A DNA stretch of 64,000 nt from Undaria pinnatifida. Its lineage: Eukaryota; Sar; Phaeophyceae; Laminariales; Alariaceae. Below, in pieces: positions 23,991 through 38,200 of this stretch (positions within the stretch are counted from its first letter, which is position 1; each line of letters opens with the position of its first letter). Under the pieces are notes generated by a model. It had not been told where the DNA came from and searched no databases. It saw nothing but the letters and a program-made list of their open reading frames with translations. Made by a program: the position numbers and the translations under genes. The stretch covers positions 9,784,231-9,848,230 of the forward strand of contig JABAKD010000029.1 in the NCBI GenBank assembly GCA_012845835.1. The letters run 5' to 3'.

Positions 23991-24349
23991 TTAGGCCATG
24001 GGGTTGATTGCTCATTGGGTTAAAACTTCTCATTTTTCTCTACAGCAGCAGCATCAGCTTTCAAGGGTGAGAGCTATCCAGCTCCTCCCCGAGCGGGGAA
24101 CCTCAGAAAACAATGAAGTGGGTTCCCCCGATTTGTGAGAGCGCCCCGGTGACAAGCGGAAGCAAAGCGCGCTCTTAACTTCTACGCATTTCTTCGTATC
24201 CGTAGTGGAAAAATAGATGGCATTTAGTGTAGGCGGGACATGCCGATTTGACCGCACTTAACGCCTTCACTACTGGAAACCCTTTTTTTTCGACAAATTT
24301 ACTTGAAGTTAGTATAGGGAGGGATTTTGGGGGCTCTAGAGGGGTTAAG

Positions 24350-26297
24350 CACCGAATGCTCTCGTCCTGGGCGCTCTTAAATCGGGGTATTCACTCTGTA
24401 AGTTGCACCTCTCCCGCAACATGCTCGTCGTAAAGAAGGCACACCTTGGACGCTGGACCGATTTTGTAGAGGCAACATCAACCTGCCAGTCGCTGCTACG
24501 ACGTACCCGGTTCGTCCTGCGGCGATGATGTACCACCAGCAACCATTCGTCATCATCCCCCGGACACGCCGTCTTTTTTTTCGTGGAAAAACAGAAACAA
24601 CTCTCAGTGTTGAGGCTGATGTTTTACTTTCCACACCCTACACTTTCCAAATCCCACCAACCAGATGTACCGCAGAAGAAGCGGCCTACCTCGTGCTCTC
24701 CACCTACGCTACGCTCCATTGAGCAATGCAGAGATAACACTTCAAGGACACGCTATAAAACCCAGCGATGCAGAGATGACATATCACGGATAGGCTATAA
24801 ACCCACAACCTATACCCCAACCCATAACACCACGCATTGAGAACCGCAACCACGTCTAAGACGCATAAAACACTTGGAAAAAGAGAGGAAAAAAAATCTC
24901 CGCAAAAGTGGCAAAAGCGTTGGACTATTAAATCAGTATGGTACAGCAAAAACGCCTCCCGGAGAAGAGCCGGGGGGGGGGGGGGGTCGTACAATAATGT
25001 AAAATAACGATTGCGGTTGGACCTTTCCAACAGCGATAAAACGAGTAAGGGCCGCGCGAGCACTCAGAGGAGCAGCACCTCAAGCCGGAGCGCCAGAACA
25101 AGCAGCGGCAGTGGCAGCAGCAGCAGCAACAGCAGAAAAAAAAGTTACACAATCTGGGGTGCCCAACACACCTCTGTCGGAAGGAGGTTCCTAAACGACA
25201 ACCTCAGCATCTGCCCGCGGTGCACCAACTCCTGCGGCATAGCTTCGACGTGGGCCACCTGGCGAGAGCCGACGCGATACGACGCGACGCGATGCAAACG
25301 CGACGCGACGCGTAACCCGGTCGTGCAAACATAGACGGCGACACCAGAGTTGATGCAGCAAAATAACCCGATCATGTAAACAAGGCAGCGAGGGACGCCA
25401 GAGCGAGGGAAAGTGTTGTTTCAGGTGGAAGCGGGAAGTCAAGGGAAATGCGAAGTGAAGCGAATAGTGAAGGCGCCAAGCGGGTCCTGTTAGTGTTCGT
25501 GTGCCTGTCCAGCATATGGCTCGAGGGCGCATCATTCCGCGCGACGAAAAAGATAAGCTGTCGCAGACGAGCCGGCATTCGTTATACGGCGTACCAAGTA
25601 TGAATTAACCTCTTCAGAACGGCACCCCCGTTTTTGATGACAAATTACTTGGATTTAGCGTGAATTTATCTTCCAGTAGTGAAAGGATCATCCGCGGTCC
25701 AAGACCCGCCCAGGAAATCGACGTGGTGGGCTACCCAAAGAAGCAGCGGCCGACGCTCATTTACTTAATCCTACACATCATGAGCACCCCCCCCCCCCCG
25801 GCCCGCGTCCATCCTTGCCAAGGAAGGAACGGCTACAGATTGAGCGCAAGCACCGTGCACACGCGTCGAGACACGTCTTTTCGAGGCGCAAGGGAAGTAC
25901 ATAACGATCGTGAGTCCTCCTCCACCCCCCCCCCCCCCCATCCGACGCTGCAGCGTAAGGACATCAGGTTTATCCAACAGTCACGACTCACAGGTCACCG
26001 GTCTCGTTCCAGACCAACAACACGTAGACAACACGCTTCTTTGGGAACGTGTGGCGGGACGACAACTTCGCCCCCACGGCTTTACTACCGCTCGTGATTC
26101 CTGCGCCCCCCGCCCCGGTGCTCCGTTCCGAAGGGGATGTGTGGCCAATGGTCACATGACTAAGGCAAGCAACAAACGACTCCGAACCTTGGCGTCATCA
26201 ATGCCTGCCTGGTCGGTGCAAACCCGACGTGCGGCGTCTCGGCGTTGAAAGGGTGCGAGGGTCTCTACGGTCATACACACGATTACAACCATGCATG
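24350..26297. other. Repeat-rich spacer
   Basis: Contains a 17-bp run of G (24972-24988), a CAG-rich stretch (25105-25137), a GCGAC-rich tract (25270-25312), two C runs (25786-25799 and 25925-25940) and a plus-oriented copy of the poly-C-ended repeat (26130-26297). No supported gene. Confidence 0.5.
26130..26297 (+). repeat. Dispersed repeat with CCTGCCTGGTCGGTGnAAACCC core
   Basis: Related segments lie at 20495-20570 (+, 5' part), 28262-28450 (-), 29840-30008 (+) and 60735-60815 (-). The copies at 28.26, 29.84 and 60.74 kb abut a run of G or C at the corresponding end. Family unknown; no coding capacity evident. Confidence 0.6.
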
Positions 26298-29200
26298 TTA
26301 TGATTTTACAACAACCGCCGCTACCGCATCCCCCGCCGCCCCCGCCGCCTGCGCACTCGCCTTGCTGTCAGCAGCAGCGTTGACCTCAGCTCTCCGCTTG
26401 CCATCGAGGGCGGTCTTGCGGAGGGCAGTGTCCTGCTGGAGTAAGGCACACGCGCTCTCGAAGTGCCGTAGTGCCCCCCGCCAGCGACCTAACGCCTCCT
26501 CGCAAAGCCCCCACCTATAGCCATCGCGGGCAACGCGTCACGCACCAAAACGCAAAAATCAATCTCTCCGTAGGAAGCAACTGAATGGCTTGCATGGAGT
26601 GGGTGGGTGGGGGCTATGGACGATCACCACAGGCAAAAACAATGTGCACCAAAACGCCGTAGCTGATCTATCTCTCCGTAAGAAACAGCATGACCTGTAC
26701 TGGGGGGGGTTGTGGGCGGTCGTTGCAGGCAAATTACGCGCACAAAAAACACGCCACCGGTTACTTCCGCGCAGAAAGCGAAAAAAAAAAAAAAATGGCT
26801 TGTCCTTGGATGGCGTCCGTCCGACTGAAAATATCATCTTTGAGCACAGTTCTTTTTTTTGTTTCAAATCCATTGCACGTCTTCCACTACCGCACGCAGT
26901 AACTGTAGCGATCCTTACAAATACCCACCGGTCGCGAGTTCCCAGCAGGAGGAATAGGTTACCTAATTTGCACTATCGTAGCGGCGTGGCGTATTGTTTA
27001 CCGCCGTTTTTAAATCCACTACATATCTGCGCCCAAGGTTTTGAGCACAACCTGCACAGGAATTACAATTGTTTTATTCTTCAATTAAGAATCAAATAGT
27101 TAAAAACACACTCACACAGCTGTGATCATGGAGGATTTCGTCTAAAACTCATATTTGCAAGCTGTGTATGTTGATATTTCGATCGCGACGCGTGCAACGA
27201 TAGAGGTGTTAAGGTAACAGAAGCGCCCAAACGTGATTTGCGACACGGCCAGGCAGTTGGATCGATCTCTACCGCGATACTCTCTCTCTCCCAACCAAGG
27301 CTACCAAAATTTTCGCGCCAGAAAAAACTATCTTTCTTTGTTTTGAGTACTTCTCCGATGCCATCTCCGATCGCGAAAGGTCGGCAACGGAGAGAGTAGC
27401 GCAGAGCAAGTGCTGCAAGGCTGTCTTCACGACTACGACGCGCACCATCAGCTGGGGGGCTATACACGCGCACGCGCCGAGCGCCAAGGGCTTATCTCCG
27501 CAGAGAGTACCTCCTCGACCACCCACCTGTTTTCACACAGATCAAACAAGACCATGCCCACGTAGGCAAAACGCGGCAGCCCAACCCACCTGACGAGGGC
27601 CTTGGTGTTCCTAGGATACTCGCCGACCGACGCCCGGCAGTCTTGAGCCGCTTCCTGGGTCGACGAGCGCCCCCACATCGACAAATACGACAACGAAAGC
27701 CGTCGAAAGAGCAGGCGTGATAGTAAAGGTTATGCTCGGTCAGCGCGGCGCGGCGGCAGAGCGTGAAAACCACCCTCCACAGCGCGTGGGATACATGCGG
27801 CACAGGTTGTCTCCACCGAACGCCACGTCTCAGACGGGTGGGTGGACACTGTTGCTACGGGTGTTCCTGTTTCTGTCGGGTGCATGTATCGGTTGGACGC
27901 GGTGCGCAGCTTGTTCCTCCCTTAGCGTAGGCGTTGCCGCCAAAATCGCGGAAATATTACTCGGTTTCTACTCGCAACAGCTGATTTCGCGTATCTTTCT
28001 AGCGTGCCGACGGTAAGATAGTGTGTGTCTGTCACCAGGGTCTCAAGCAACAAGATATTTACAACTGAGTCTGTGTGATCAACGTGTGTGTGCGCTGGAG
28101 GTCGGCGGCTGTGGCGGTCGGCAATAATCTGGCTTCAGTCATCACAGAGAAAAGGGTCTCTCTTTTTTTTGGAGGGGGGGCGCAACGTAGCAACGTACAA
28201 ACCCGCGTTCGCTCGTAATGGTACCGCTGAGATCAAGGCCACGGTGGGGGGGGGGCATGTTACGGGGGGCATGTTAAGGGGGGGGGCGTACTCAGTTTGT
28301 GCATGGCCGTAATCTTATGAGCATAGACCGTCGAATCCCTACTATGCCGGGACGGAGCACGTCGGGTTTTCACCAACCAGGCAGACATTGCTCGCACCAA
28401 GCGCGAAGCGCCGTGAGGTGTTCGGCGAGTCACATGGAGCGTGAACTGCATGCTTCCAAGGACCGCTCGCAAGACGGGCTTCGGCACCTTGTGCCTATGT
28501 TCTTGCTTATGGATGACAGCGCCAATGGGTTAATTTTTGGCCAGGGGGCGGGACAATTTCGTCGCCGTTTTTTTCTTCGGCTCAGAAGCGCTCACCGCCC
28601 GGGTGGCCTTGAGGTCGTTTCAATTTCGCGATATGATAATATTCTACGCCAACCAAATAATGCCAAAGTTTTATTTTTGATTAGGAGGCATGTGGCCGCT
28701 CGCACAAGAGGCCTGAAACTCGGCGATCGTGAAAAATGGGGGCGACCTCCCCGGAGTACCCGTCGTCCGAAGAACTCAAGGGTCGGCACAAGCTCGGTTC
28801 TTGCGGGGACCATCAGGCGTAGCGTGGCGCCGCCCGTACAGGTGCGCTGGCCAACCCTAAGATGGCGTTTCCTACCGCAACATGGTAATCAGGGGTAGGT
28901 GGGAAAGCGCAACAGGTGGACAAACAGCAACGGCACCGCGCGGCTCTCTGGTCCCCTTGCTGCGCCTCTGAGCTGTGAGCGCGGCAGCAGTCCCACCGCT
29001 CCCATGGCCGCCGCCGTGATACCAAGAGAGGTCGCGCACGTCTACAATGTTTGAACCCTGTCATTGGGGCTGTGGCTCGCTAAAAACTGTTGCCGGCGGC
29101 TGGGCCGTGATATGAGAGGTCGTCAACTTCCGCACCGTTGCCCTCGTCGCGGACTATGGCGCGCTAAAACCTGTTGTAGGCGGCTGGGGCGTCGCTGCAT

Positions 29201-32200
29201 GTTCTCCCAGCAAAAACGTTGTTGCCTGATGCTAAGGCCGCGGTAGGGAGGAGTTAACCTATGTTCACTGCCGGGTCTAGAGAAGTATTACCAGTAAAAG
29301 CGCTGGTGTGGACAAAGGTCAAGAGCGCTGGCTTAGACAACTGTGACTAGCGCGAGGGGCCCACACCTTACTCGAAAACCGACTCAAGAAGTGAAATGTT
29401 GGCATAGCTTAACAAAAAACATATAAAAAAAGGCGGTGCGTATCGTGAAATCCGAAAAACAACGAGCGAAAACAGGGAAAGCCACTCGCGTGTGATTGGC
29501 CATACACCGCTGAAAGTGTGGCCCTAACAAGGGCACCCCTACCGTAACACAAATATGTCGGTTGACGGCACCGTTGCCCCTTGACTGACGTGACGGACAG
29601 CCGTCAAGGAACTCCACACCCTAAAAATAGTATATTAAGCACCAAGTATGTTGGTTGACGGCATTCTTGCCTCTTGACTGACGTGACGGACAGCCGTCAA
29701 GGAACTCCACACAAACTAAAACAAATATGATAAGTCCAAACACGCCTTGGCGGGTCAACACTAGACCGTCAACCGACATCTTTGACGTAACACAGGGAGT
29801 CGAAGTCCACGTCACAAGCGGTGATCAGGAGGATGAAGCTCACCCTCCATGCGACTCGCCGAACACCCTCAAGGCGCTTCGCGCGTGGTGCACGCGATGT
29901 CTGCCTAGTCGGTGAAAACCCGACGTGGTCCGTCTCGGCATTGCATGAGTGCGAGGGTTTATGGTCATACGACTGCATCTATGCATGAAACTAGTAACCC
30001 CCCCCCCTGGTAGCCTTGGTCCTGTGCTCACCTCGAAATTCTTGAGCTGCATGCGAGCCTGGGCCCTGCCAAACACAAACGGTCCACGCACGCCAACAGT
30101 CGGCGAAAAAAACGTCGAGCGAATACAGAGGGCGGCGACGGGAAGCGGGTAAGCGCTACCACTGTTCGGCGGAGAAAGCTCCACGTGGCGCCAGCGAGGG
30201 TAAGGCGTCGCTGCAGCACAGTCTTCAGGCGCTCGAGAGAAACGTTTGATGCAAAAGGCCACTGCTGCCGCCGGTATGCGAGTTCTCGCCGTATCAGCTT
30301 TCCCCTTTTCCCGTTCATCCTTTCCCCCCTCCTTCTTAGCCATTTTATTTATTTATTTTTCCCTTTTGGGTACCCTTGAGGGCTGTTGAGGCGATGATGC
30401 CGGCATGGACACCGCCGTCGAAGACACAGCAAGTAGAAGACAGATCAGGCAGCAACGCTCCTAACCCTCTAGCAGTTGCATTCGGAACCCAGTCAGGGTG
30501 CTGCTCCGACGCCATCTGGGTTGTGTCATCCGCTTTGTTGCTGCGTTTTTTCTTGCCTAATGATTAGGCTTCGTTTTGGGATTCGGTACGGGGGCGACGA
30601 TGACGGTATCGGTACCACTGCCGCTAAAAAGAGTGCGCAGGTGATAGACCATGCGGCAATGTTCCTACTCCTACAGCAGTAGGTTCATTCGAAACCCAAT
30701 ATGGCTGCTGCTCCCGATGTTGGTTGAATGGCGTCATCTGCTGTGTTTTGCTAGTTGCTGGCTGTCTGTTGTGCTTGATTTTTCATTTTTGTCATGCAGT
30801 CCTGTTTCGCTCTTTCTTTCCAATTGTTTTTTCCCTTTACGCGGTTTCTTCTTTCATAATTTTTTCTTTCTTTCTTTTTTTTCCTTTTTTGGTTGCAAAT
30901 AGTTTGGTGTGCTAGCTTGCATATATATATTTTTTTGTCGGCCTGCGTGCTCATTGCTGTTGGCATGCCATGGCCAAAATAATCTTGCTGTATTTTGCAA
31001 CGTGTATCTCCGTCTCACACTAATGTATTAATAGCTTGCGAACAGAGCTCGTCTCTCTACGCTGCATCAGCACGGACAGCTGCGTTCGTGCTGGGTTCTA
31101 CCGGTGGAAATATATGTTTAACGCCAAGAACGCATACACAAAGCAACCAAGGATGGACGCGCGATACGACAGAGGTGGATTTTTTTTGGCTGAAATTGGT
31201 TTTCTGAACGACGGGGCTCCTTAACCCAAAATCGTCGGAAAAAATCGAACATTTTTTTCAGTTTTTTTCCTTAAATGTATTTATTAAGTACGGTCAGCTT
31301 TGAGTCCGATATCTTTTTAGGGTCGATACTCCTCTTTGCAATCTGCGTACTACGCCGGCCGCTCGGATTACAGATGTATTTGTCTTTTTTGAAGATATGT
31401 TGTATGTGTGTTGTCAGGGTGAACGTCGACAAACAAAATGTTATCGACAATAATAAATAATGGCACATAGCTATAAAAATAGTAGCAATATTGTTCGTTT
31501 TTCGTCCGCCTCGCCCATGGGATCGTTTCACCGGGTACATAGCAGTTTCATTTTTCCCGAAACCAGTTTTTGGGGGGAGAAGTATAGAGCTCTCTAACGG
31601 ATTTGCAACTGGGATCCCGTTTTGGGGAACAAATTTACTTGAATTTAGTATAGGTAGGAATTTTGGGGGCTCTAAGGGGGCTAAGCGAAAAGCCGCCTAA
31701 AAAAAAGGCGTTCCTGTACTGCAGCATGCTTCCATGTTGGGGGCAGGGGACGCGTCCGAACTGCAGTCAAAGGAGCTGCGAGATAGGCGCGCAGCATGGC
31801 AGACACTCGTAATGCTGTGCGCTCTTCCTACAAGCTTGATTAAATCGCGCACACGTCTCTCTTTGGGTCATCTACTACTTCAAAGTATATAGTCATGGGC
31901 CTGGCACGTACGTACGCTGAATTCCGATTCCATCTTTTATCTATTTTTGGCGGATGCATAACTTGCTTCAGGTGTATTTGAGATATACGTGTATGCTATG
32001 TACCACGTTTGGTTTGTTTGTTTTTCTTCCCTGGGATGTTCTTCCGCTTAAGAGCGACTGGAGCCTGTCTTGTGACCACGGACTTGATTATGCGTGTTAA
32101 CGTGAGCAACAACAACAACAACAACCACGGACATGATTATGCGTGTTAATGTGACCAACAACAACAACAACATCAACCACAATCAAGTCCCAAAAGGGTG

Positions 32201-35200
32201 AACGAGTAATACCAGTAGTAAGGGTTGGCTTCAAGTTGGCGGCCAATGCTGAAGAACCACACCAACAATGATTACCGCGTGCTGGCAAGAGGTACGTACA
32301 CGCGGCAGGCACACGAGCAATGCGTTAAGACATGCTCGCCAGGGTAAGCACCAAAGTATACCAGGGTATTTTGCTCGGTTTACACCTTACATTGCTTATC
32401 GAAGTCTTCGGCAAGCACCTAATGCGGTACAACCTATGACCCCAAACATTTTTTGAAAACGGTGTTTTTGTCAAAAACAGCCCCCGCACGATTCCCTTTG
32501 GGCTATTCAGCCATCTGTGCTCTCTCACCGGTGCTGTGCTCCCCACTGAATCCATCAAAAGACGCACCACGTCCGTAGAAACCCCACATTGTATAGTCTG
32601 ATCTTGTAAAGAAGTAGTTGGTTTGGCCTCTGTCTTGCTAGAATTGAAAAAATCCGGTGCGCCGCGGCCATGTAGAGTATCGTTTGTGCCACTGCTACGT
32701 AATACGCTCCCAGCAATCGTGCCGCCAGTTTCGGCATTTTTTTGACGGTCACTAACTGTCGCGGTGGTAAACGTTGATGAAATCGCCTATAACGCTCGCC
32801 GTGGCTCGTGCATACAGGCAGGCGAGGTATTCCAGGGTGGTGGACATTTTTTTTTCATGTCGCCGACGCCGCAAAAGTGTGCCTCAAAAAGCAACGGAAT
32901 GTGGACAAAAAACACCGCGTTGTCGTGTGGTAGCGCTAGGAAACACAGAGAAACGTTTGCTTTTTAAATTACTCGTACATATGATACGCACTGGCACTGA
33001 TCATCGCCACAGCAGCAAAAAAAAAACTGGCCACAGTACGAGCAAGAAGAAAATCTAACAACCTGGAACCCGTTCTTCAAACATCAGCGACACTGTCGCG
33101 GTGTCTACAGGTCACCAAAGCCGCTGCCGCTTTGCCATATTGTATGTAGTGAGAGCACCGAAGATCCCATCGCGGGGTGGAACGCTTTTCGGTTAGATGT
33201 GTGACGCTTGAGTTACGGCAGAATTACGAATCTGGCAAATCGAAAAAGCAGTGCTTCCAGGTGTGATTTTTTTCTTATACTCGGCAAACAATAAGCAAGG
33301 CTGTGTTCTGTGAGGTTTGTGTATTCCGGATAGGGTATTTTTTTCTTACAGAACCCACAGAAATGTCAGGTATGGATATGAATCTCTTACGGAATTCACA
33401 GAAGTTTCGGGCATGGTATTTTTCCTTGCAGAACCCACAGAAGTTTAGGGTACGGGCATAAGTTGTACCCTTACCCCATGTACAGGTACGATTTTTTACG
33501 GAACTTACAGAAGTTTCGGGTACGGATATGAACGTCTTGCAGAACTCACAGAAGTTTCGCGTGTGGTATTTTTTTCTTGCAGAACCCACAGAAGTTTAGG
33601 GTATGATTTTTTTTTCTTACACAACCCACAGAAGTTTAAGGTACGGTACAACATGTGATACCCTAACCCGTAGCCGCACCGGAGTACAAGGGTATACCCC
33701 ACCCCCACCAGGGTACAAGGGTACATACCCGTACCCAGGATATTTCCCGTCAGCGTACAGAGCTCACAGAAGTTCGAACAGAGCGCATAGAAGATTCGGG
33801 TACGGGTGTGGAAGTCGTACACTACGCTGAGGAGTGTCGGGTGAGGGTATTTCTGGGGTCATTGAACGGGTAATACGAGGGCAGTGCCCGATGCAAAAGA
33901 CGCAATGAAGCTGATACCATAGCATGTCGCCTCCTTTGCACGGAACGATCACCTGGTTTTGGCGGCAGCTGCCGTTGGCTGAGCAAAAGCAAAAGTACCT
34001 GTGTCGCCGTGGTCCTTGTCTAGCGGGACTACGTGGGCTCCTAGAGAGTACATGAACAACCGTTCGCGGGCGCCTTCTTTCCATAGCCGTTCGGCGCCAC
34101 GAAACTATCGACGGTTTCGTTTGATGGTATCCACCGGCAGGCCAACCACCCACCCTTTCGAGCCGTAGAATATTGCCGGCTTGATGACGGGCACGCTTTA
34201 TTCGCCGTCGATCTCCACTACGTGTGCCTCTCGCGCTTTTCTGTCTCAGGTGGACTGCCGCCACTCGGGTCATACGGTGTGATTGACGGGCGATCCATCC
34301 TAAGGGTCTCAGGACGCGACTGGCTGCGACTCATTCTGAGGGTCTGCATCGCCCATGTTCACTTTCCACGGACTGTAACGTTGTGTTTCCATATATAAGG
34401 TTCTGTGTGAGGCAGCCTGAGCATGTGTTTTGTGCTTGCGTTTGGTTTGATGTGCGTGCCGTCGTCATAATGTCATAATCTAGAATTTATACCCGACACT
34501 CCCCTCCTGCGATAAACCCTTACCTTTCGGGTATTTCTACAAAGATATACCCGTACTCTGGGTATTGTGCCGAGGGCGTACAGAAATCACAGAAGTTTCG
34601 GGTACGGGTACGAGCCTCTGACAGAACTCACAGAAATTTTGGGTATGACATTTTTTCATACAGAGATCACGAAGTTTCGGGTATGATACCGTATTTTGTT
34701 CAGAACCCAAAAACGTTTCGGGTACGGGTACGAGATGTACCCGTACCCCGGGGACAGATACGTTTTGTACATAACTCACGGAAGTTCCGGTTACGGGTAT
34801 GAACGTCTTAGAGAACCCATAGAAGTGTCGGGCACGGACAATACGCGGCGGGTGAATACCCCGGGTACGGTTCTGTACGTACCCTACACAACACAACATT
34901 GAAAAAAAATATACATATGGGCAAAGCAACACAAGTGTACGGCACGGTACGGCTTCAATACCCGTACCCGATGTTTCGGTAAGTACGGTACGACATCAAT
35001 ACCGGTACCAGACACTGCAACGAGAACTGTGCGGCCTCAATGCCGGTACCCTACACTTCGGTATGGCATGCCGTGGGTGCACCGGGGGTATTTACCCTAC
35101 CGGAGAGGTTCCGTACAGCCTCAACATCGGTACCCGATACTTCGGTAAGTTCCGTACGACCTCAATACCGGCTCGCGACACTTCGGTAGGTCCTGTACGA

Positions 35201-38200
35201 CCTCACTACGGGTACCCGATGTTGATTTGGGATTTTCAGTATGACAGTTACGTATCAGTTTCGTGCCGGTTCGGGCTTCTGGACTATTGTTGGGTACCTA
35301 ATAGTACCTGGTTGGTATTCTTGATGGTAGACTGCTGTGCGCTCTCGCTCGGGAGCTCACTCTTCTCGGAGGTCTTACGCACGAGTTCTCTTCTCGGAGG
35401 TCTCACGCATGAGTTCCCTGCTCGACTTGCCTCTACCCTGTGGTAGGGAGACATGATACAATGACTTGAAACCTACCCCCGCTTGGAGCTGACGAACACT
35501 CTAGAGCGAACCAATTCGGTCTAGCCTCATGAGGGGTCGACGGGTCAGCAGCATTGGAACAGGGCCGTGCTTTCATCGAAGCTTGGTGGAGAAAGAAGGG
35601 AACTGGTGTAGCTGATATACATGCGATGACGCCTGGTAAATCTGAAAGTGTGCTTTTGATGTTCAAATCAGACATTCTTTGTAAATCCGAAAAGCTTGTA
35701 GTGTTTTTCCGGTGTAGACAGGACCAGAAGGGGACTGGTGGAGCTGATATACATACAATAACAATTTGGAGAAAAGGGCACGTAGGTGCACCATATTGAG
35801 AGGTGTACTGCTGATATATGATATTGATGGTGGCACTGATTGTATTGAATGTTGCGGGTATCTTTTGTTTCGGCAGTAGTCTTCTGACTGATTACCAAGT
35901 GGAGGTGGGCATATTCATGATTGATTGGTTGTTTTACCAACAGTATCATTGCGAATCCTTGTTCGCAAAGGAGGAGTGAAACACGAAATGTTTTTGCGAT
36001 GGTCGAATAGTTTGCGTAGCTGGGACGGCTTGAGCTGCTCGTATCGACAGTTAGGCTAGGGACTGAAATATTTTTAGACGTAAAAAAGTACAAAAAAATG
36101 TCTGCAGTCGTTAGCTGGCGAAGAATGGACACGTCACAAAAAAACTATTCATGTGTGGTATCACATATAACAAGGGTATTAATTGTATAGGAGCTGCAGC
36201 GTCTCGCTAAAAAGGGCGCAGCATCGCACGCAAAATACGTGAATCTGGTATCGTTCTCGCCCGGAACACCATGACGAGTGCTTGAGCAGCAGCGAACAAA
36301 CGAGCGCGTAAGCGTGAGGGGGATTCACAGGTGGACCCTCGGCCTCTATTGCTGACACCCCGCAAGTGCAGCCCCTACCGGGCCTGGTTGAAGGTGGATT
36401 TGCTTATCTTGGTGCGGCTGCTGCTGCTGCTGACCCGGCTGCTGCTGCTCATCCTGCTGCTGCGGTACAAGATGTTCCCATCCACAGCCATCGCCTCGGC
36501 TACGTGTTGCACATCCTGCACATCTACGTGACTGATGGGTTGACAACTCCTTGTTTCATGGGTCCTCTCGGTGTAGGTAGTTGGCACGAGGGGAAGGAGG
36601 ACCACTTGGTGGCTCTTCTGGGGTCTGTGCGGACACGTGTATCATACTCGTATCATACTCGTATCATACCAGGTGCCAATGAGCCCTGCTACAAATCCTA
36701 CTTACACTGCCTGCTGCTGCTGCGGCAACTACGGCCGCCGAAGCGCGAAGCTTGTTCGTTATCCATATGTTTCCGCCCCTGCAGCAGCAGCAGCAGCAGC
36801 AGCAGCGCGCGGGTCAACACACTCTTATTGTGCAAAATAGCGCTGAGGAAAAACATAAAATCACCTACCTGGTATCGAGAAACCAGACAAAAGATGCACA
36901 ATTAATACTTGAACCTTCTACAAACCCTACTGCACCTGCCTCCTGTTGCTGCTGCTGCAAATGCCACCGACGAGTCACGAATCTTGTCGTGTTCGGTATC
37001 AGTATGGCTCCGCCCCAGCAGCAGCAGCAGCAAAGTCCGGGTCGACACACGATTGTCTTGCGAAGTTGCAGAGCGGCAGAAGATAAAATCACCTACTTGT
37101 ATCGAGAAATCATATTTGGTCGTAAATGTAAGCAACGTTGAGATGTAAATATGAAAACCAAACGATCGTTACAATCCTGTCCAGATTCGTGCCAGGTATC
37201 GATGAACCAGCCCTGCTCCAAAGCCTGCCGCTGCTGGTGTCGTGGAACTTGTGTTCGTTGTCATCATATTTCTGCTCCTGCCCATCCTGAGCGCGGAAGG
37301 AGTAGCAGCAGCAGCGAGCCGCGTGTCGACACCGTACGCTGCAGATATGCCTCCCGGTTCACCTGGACATTTTTTTTTCCGTTTGCCCTTTCTCGAGGTT
37401 CCTTCTGGTTTTTTCGAATTGCCCATCACGAAATCGATTGTCGTGGTCCCCCAAAAAGTGACTGAAGGGGCGATTTTCCGCCCGCTTTTTCTCTACGGAA
37501 ACTACGTTGATTCGAGCGGGGTTTGTTTTGCTGTATAACTGCACATCCCAATGCAGGGTATGGCTATGTGTTTTTGCACTACTGAAGCAGGTCATAAGAG
37601 CAAGAGGCAGAAACCACAGGAAAAGCATGTTTTTCCGCACCTTTCCGGCTAAAAAAACGTGAAGTTGTATTCCTGTGCTAAAAAAAGTAAGTCATCCCAA
37701 CGGCATGTGTCTGTGTGAGGTGTCTGTATGATGTCAGTATTGAAATCATCTCCAGCTCCGAGATAAATTACATACAAGTTTTCTGTGCACCTACACTAAA
37801 ACCAAATAGTTAGGGGTATGGCGGTAGTTTTACTTTTTCAGAATTTTCAATCTTTTTTGGCTGATCTATCCGAATTGCCTGCCGCTTTTTGGGGTCAAAA
37901 TAGGCCTCCAATCCCCCCCCAAACAGTGGCGGCATTTTAATTGTTTCTTTATTCGATTGTTGGGAGATATAGCAAACAAAAGCCAAAAGGAGAGCATTTT
38001 CGGTTTTACGATGGTTTGCCAATGACCAATATTCGGGTAATTACGCTTGTTGGCGAGGATTGGTTACATTGGCTGATAGATCTTGCTGGTATATTTTGTT
38101 TGTGCTTGCCTACGTGTGTTGACGAGATGGGGTGGGGCAACCTTGTGACCGTACAGTACAGTACATACTGGTCTCAAATGAGAGAGGGGATGCAAAGTCA

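Noticed and set aside
30165-30260. APEDCAAATPYPRW as the missing TPR exon
   Set aside because: The text resembles the end of a TPR motif, but no donor of the right phase exists and one residue is missing from the repeat spacing.
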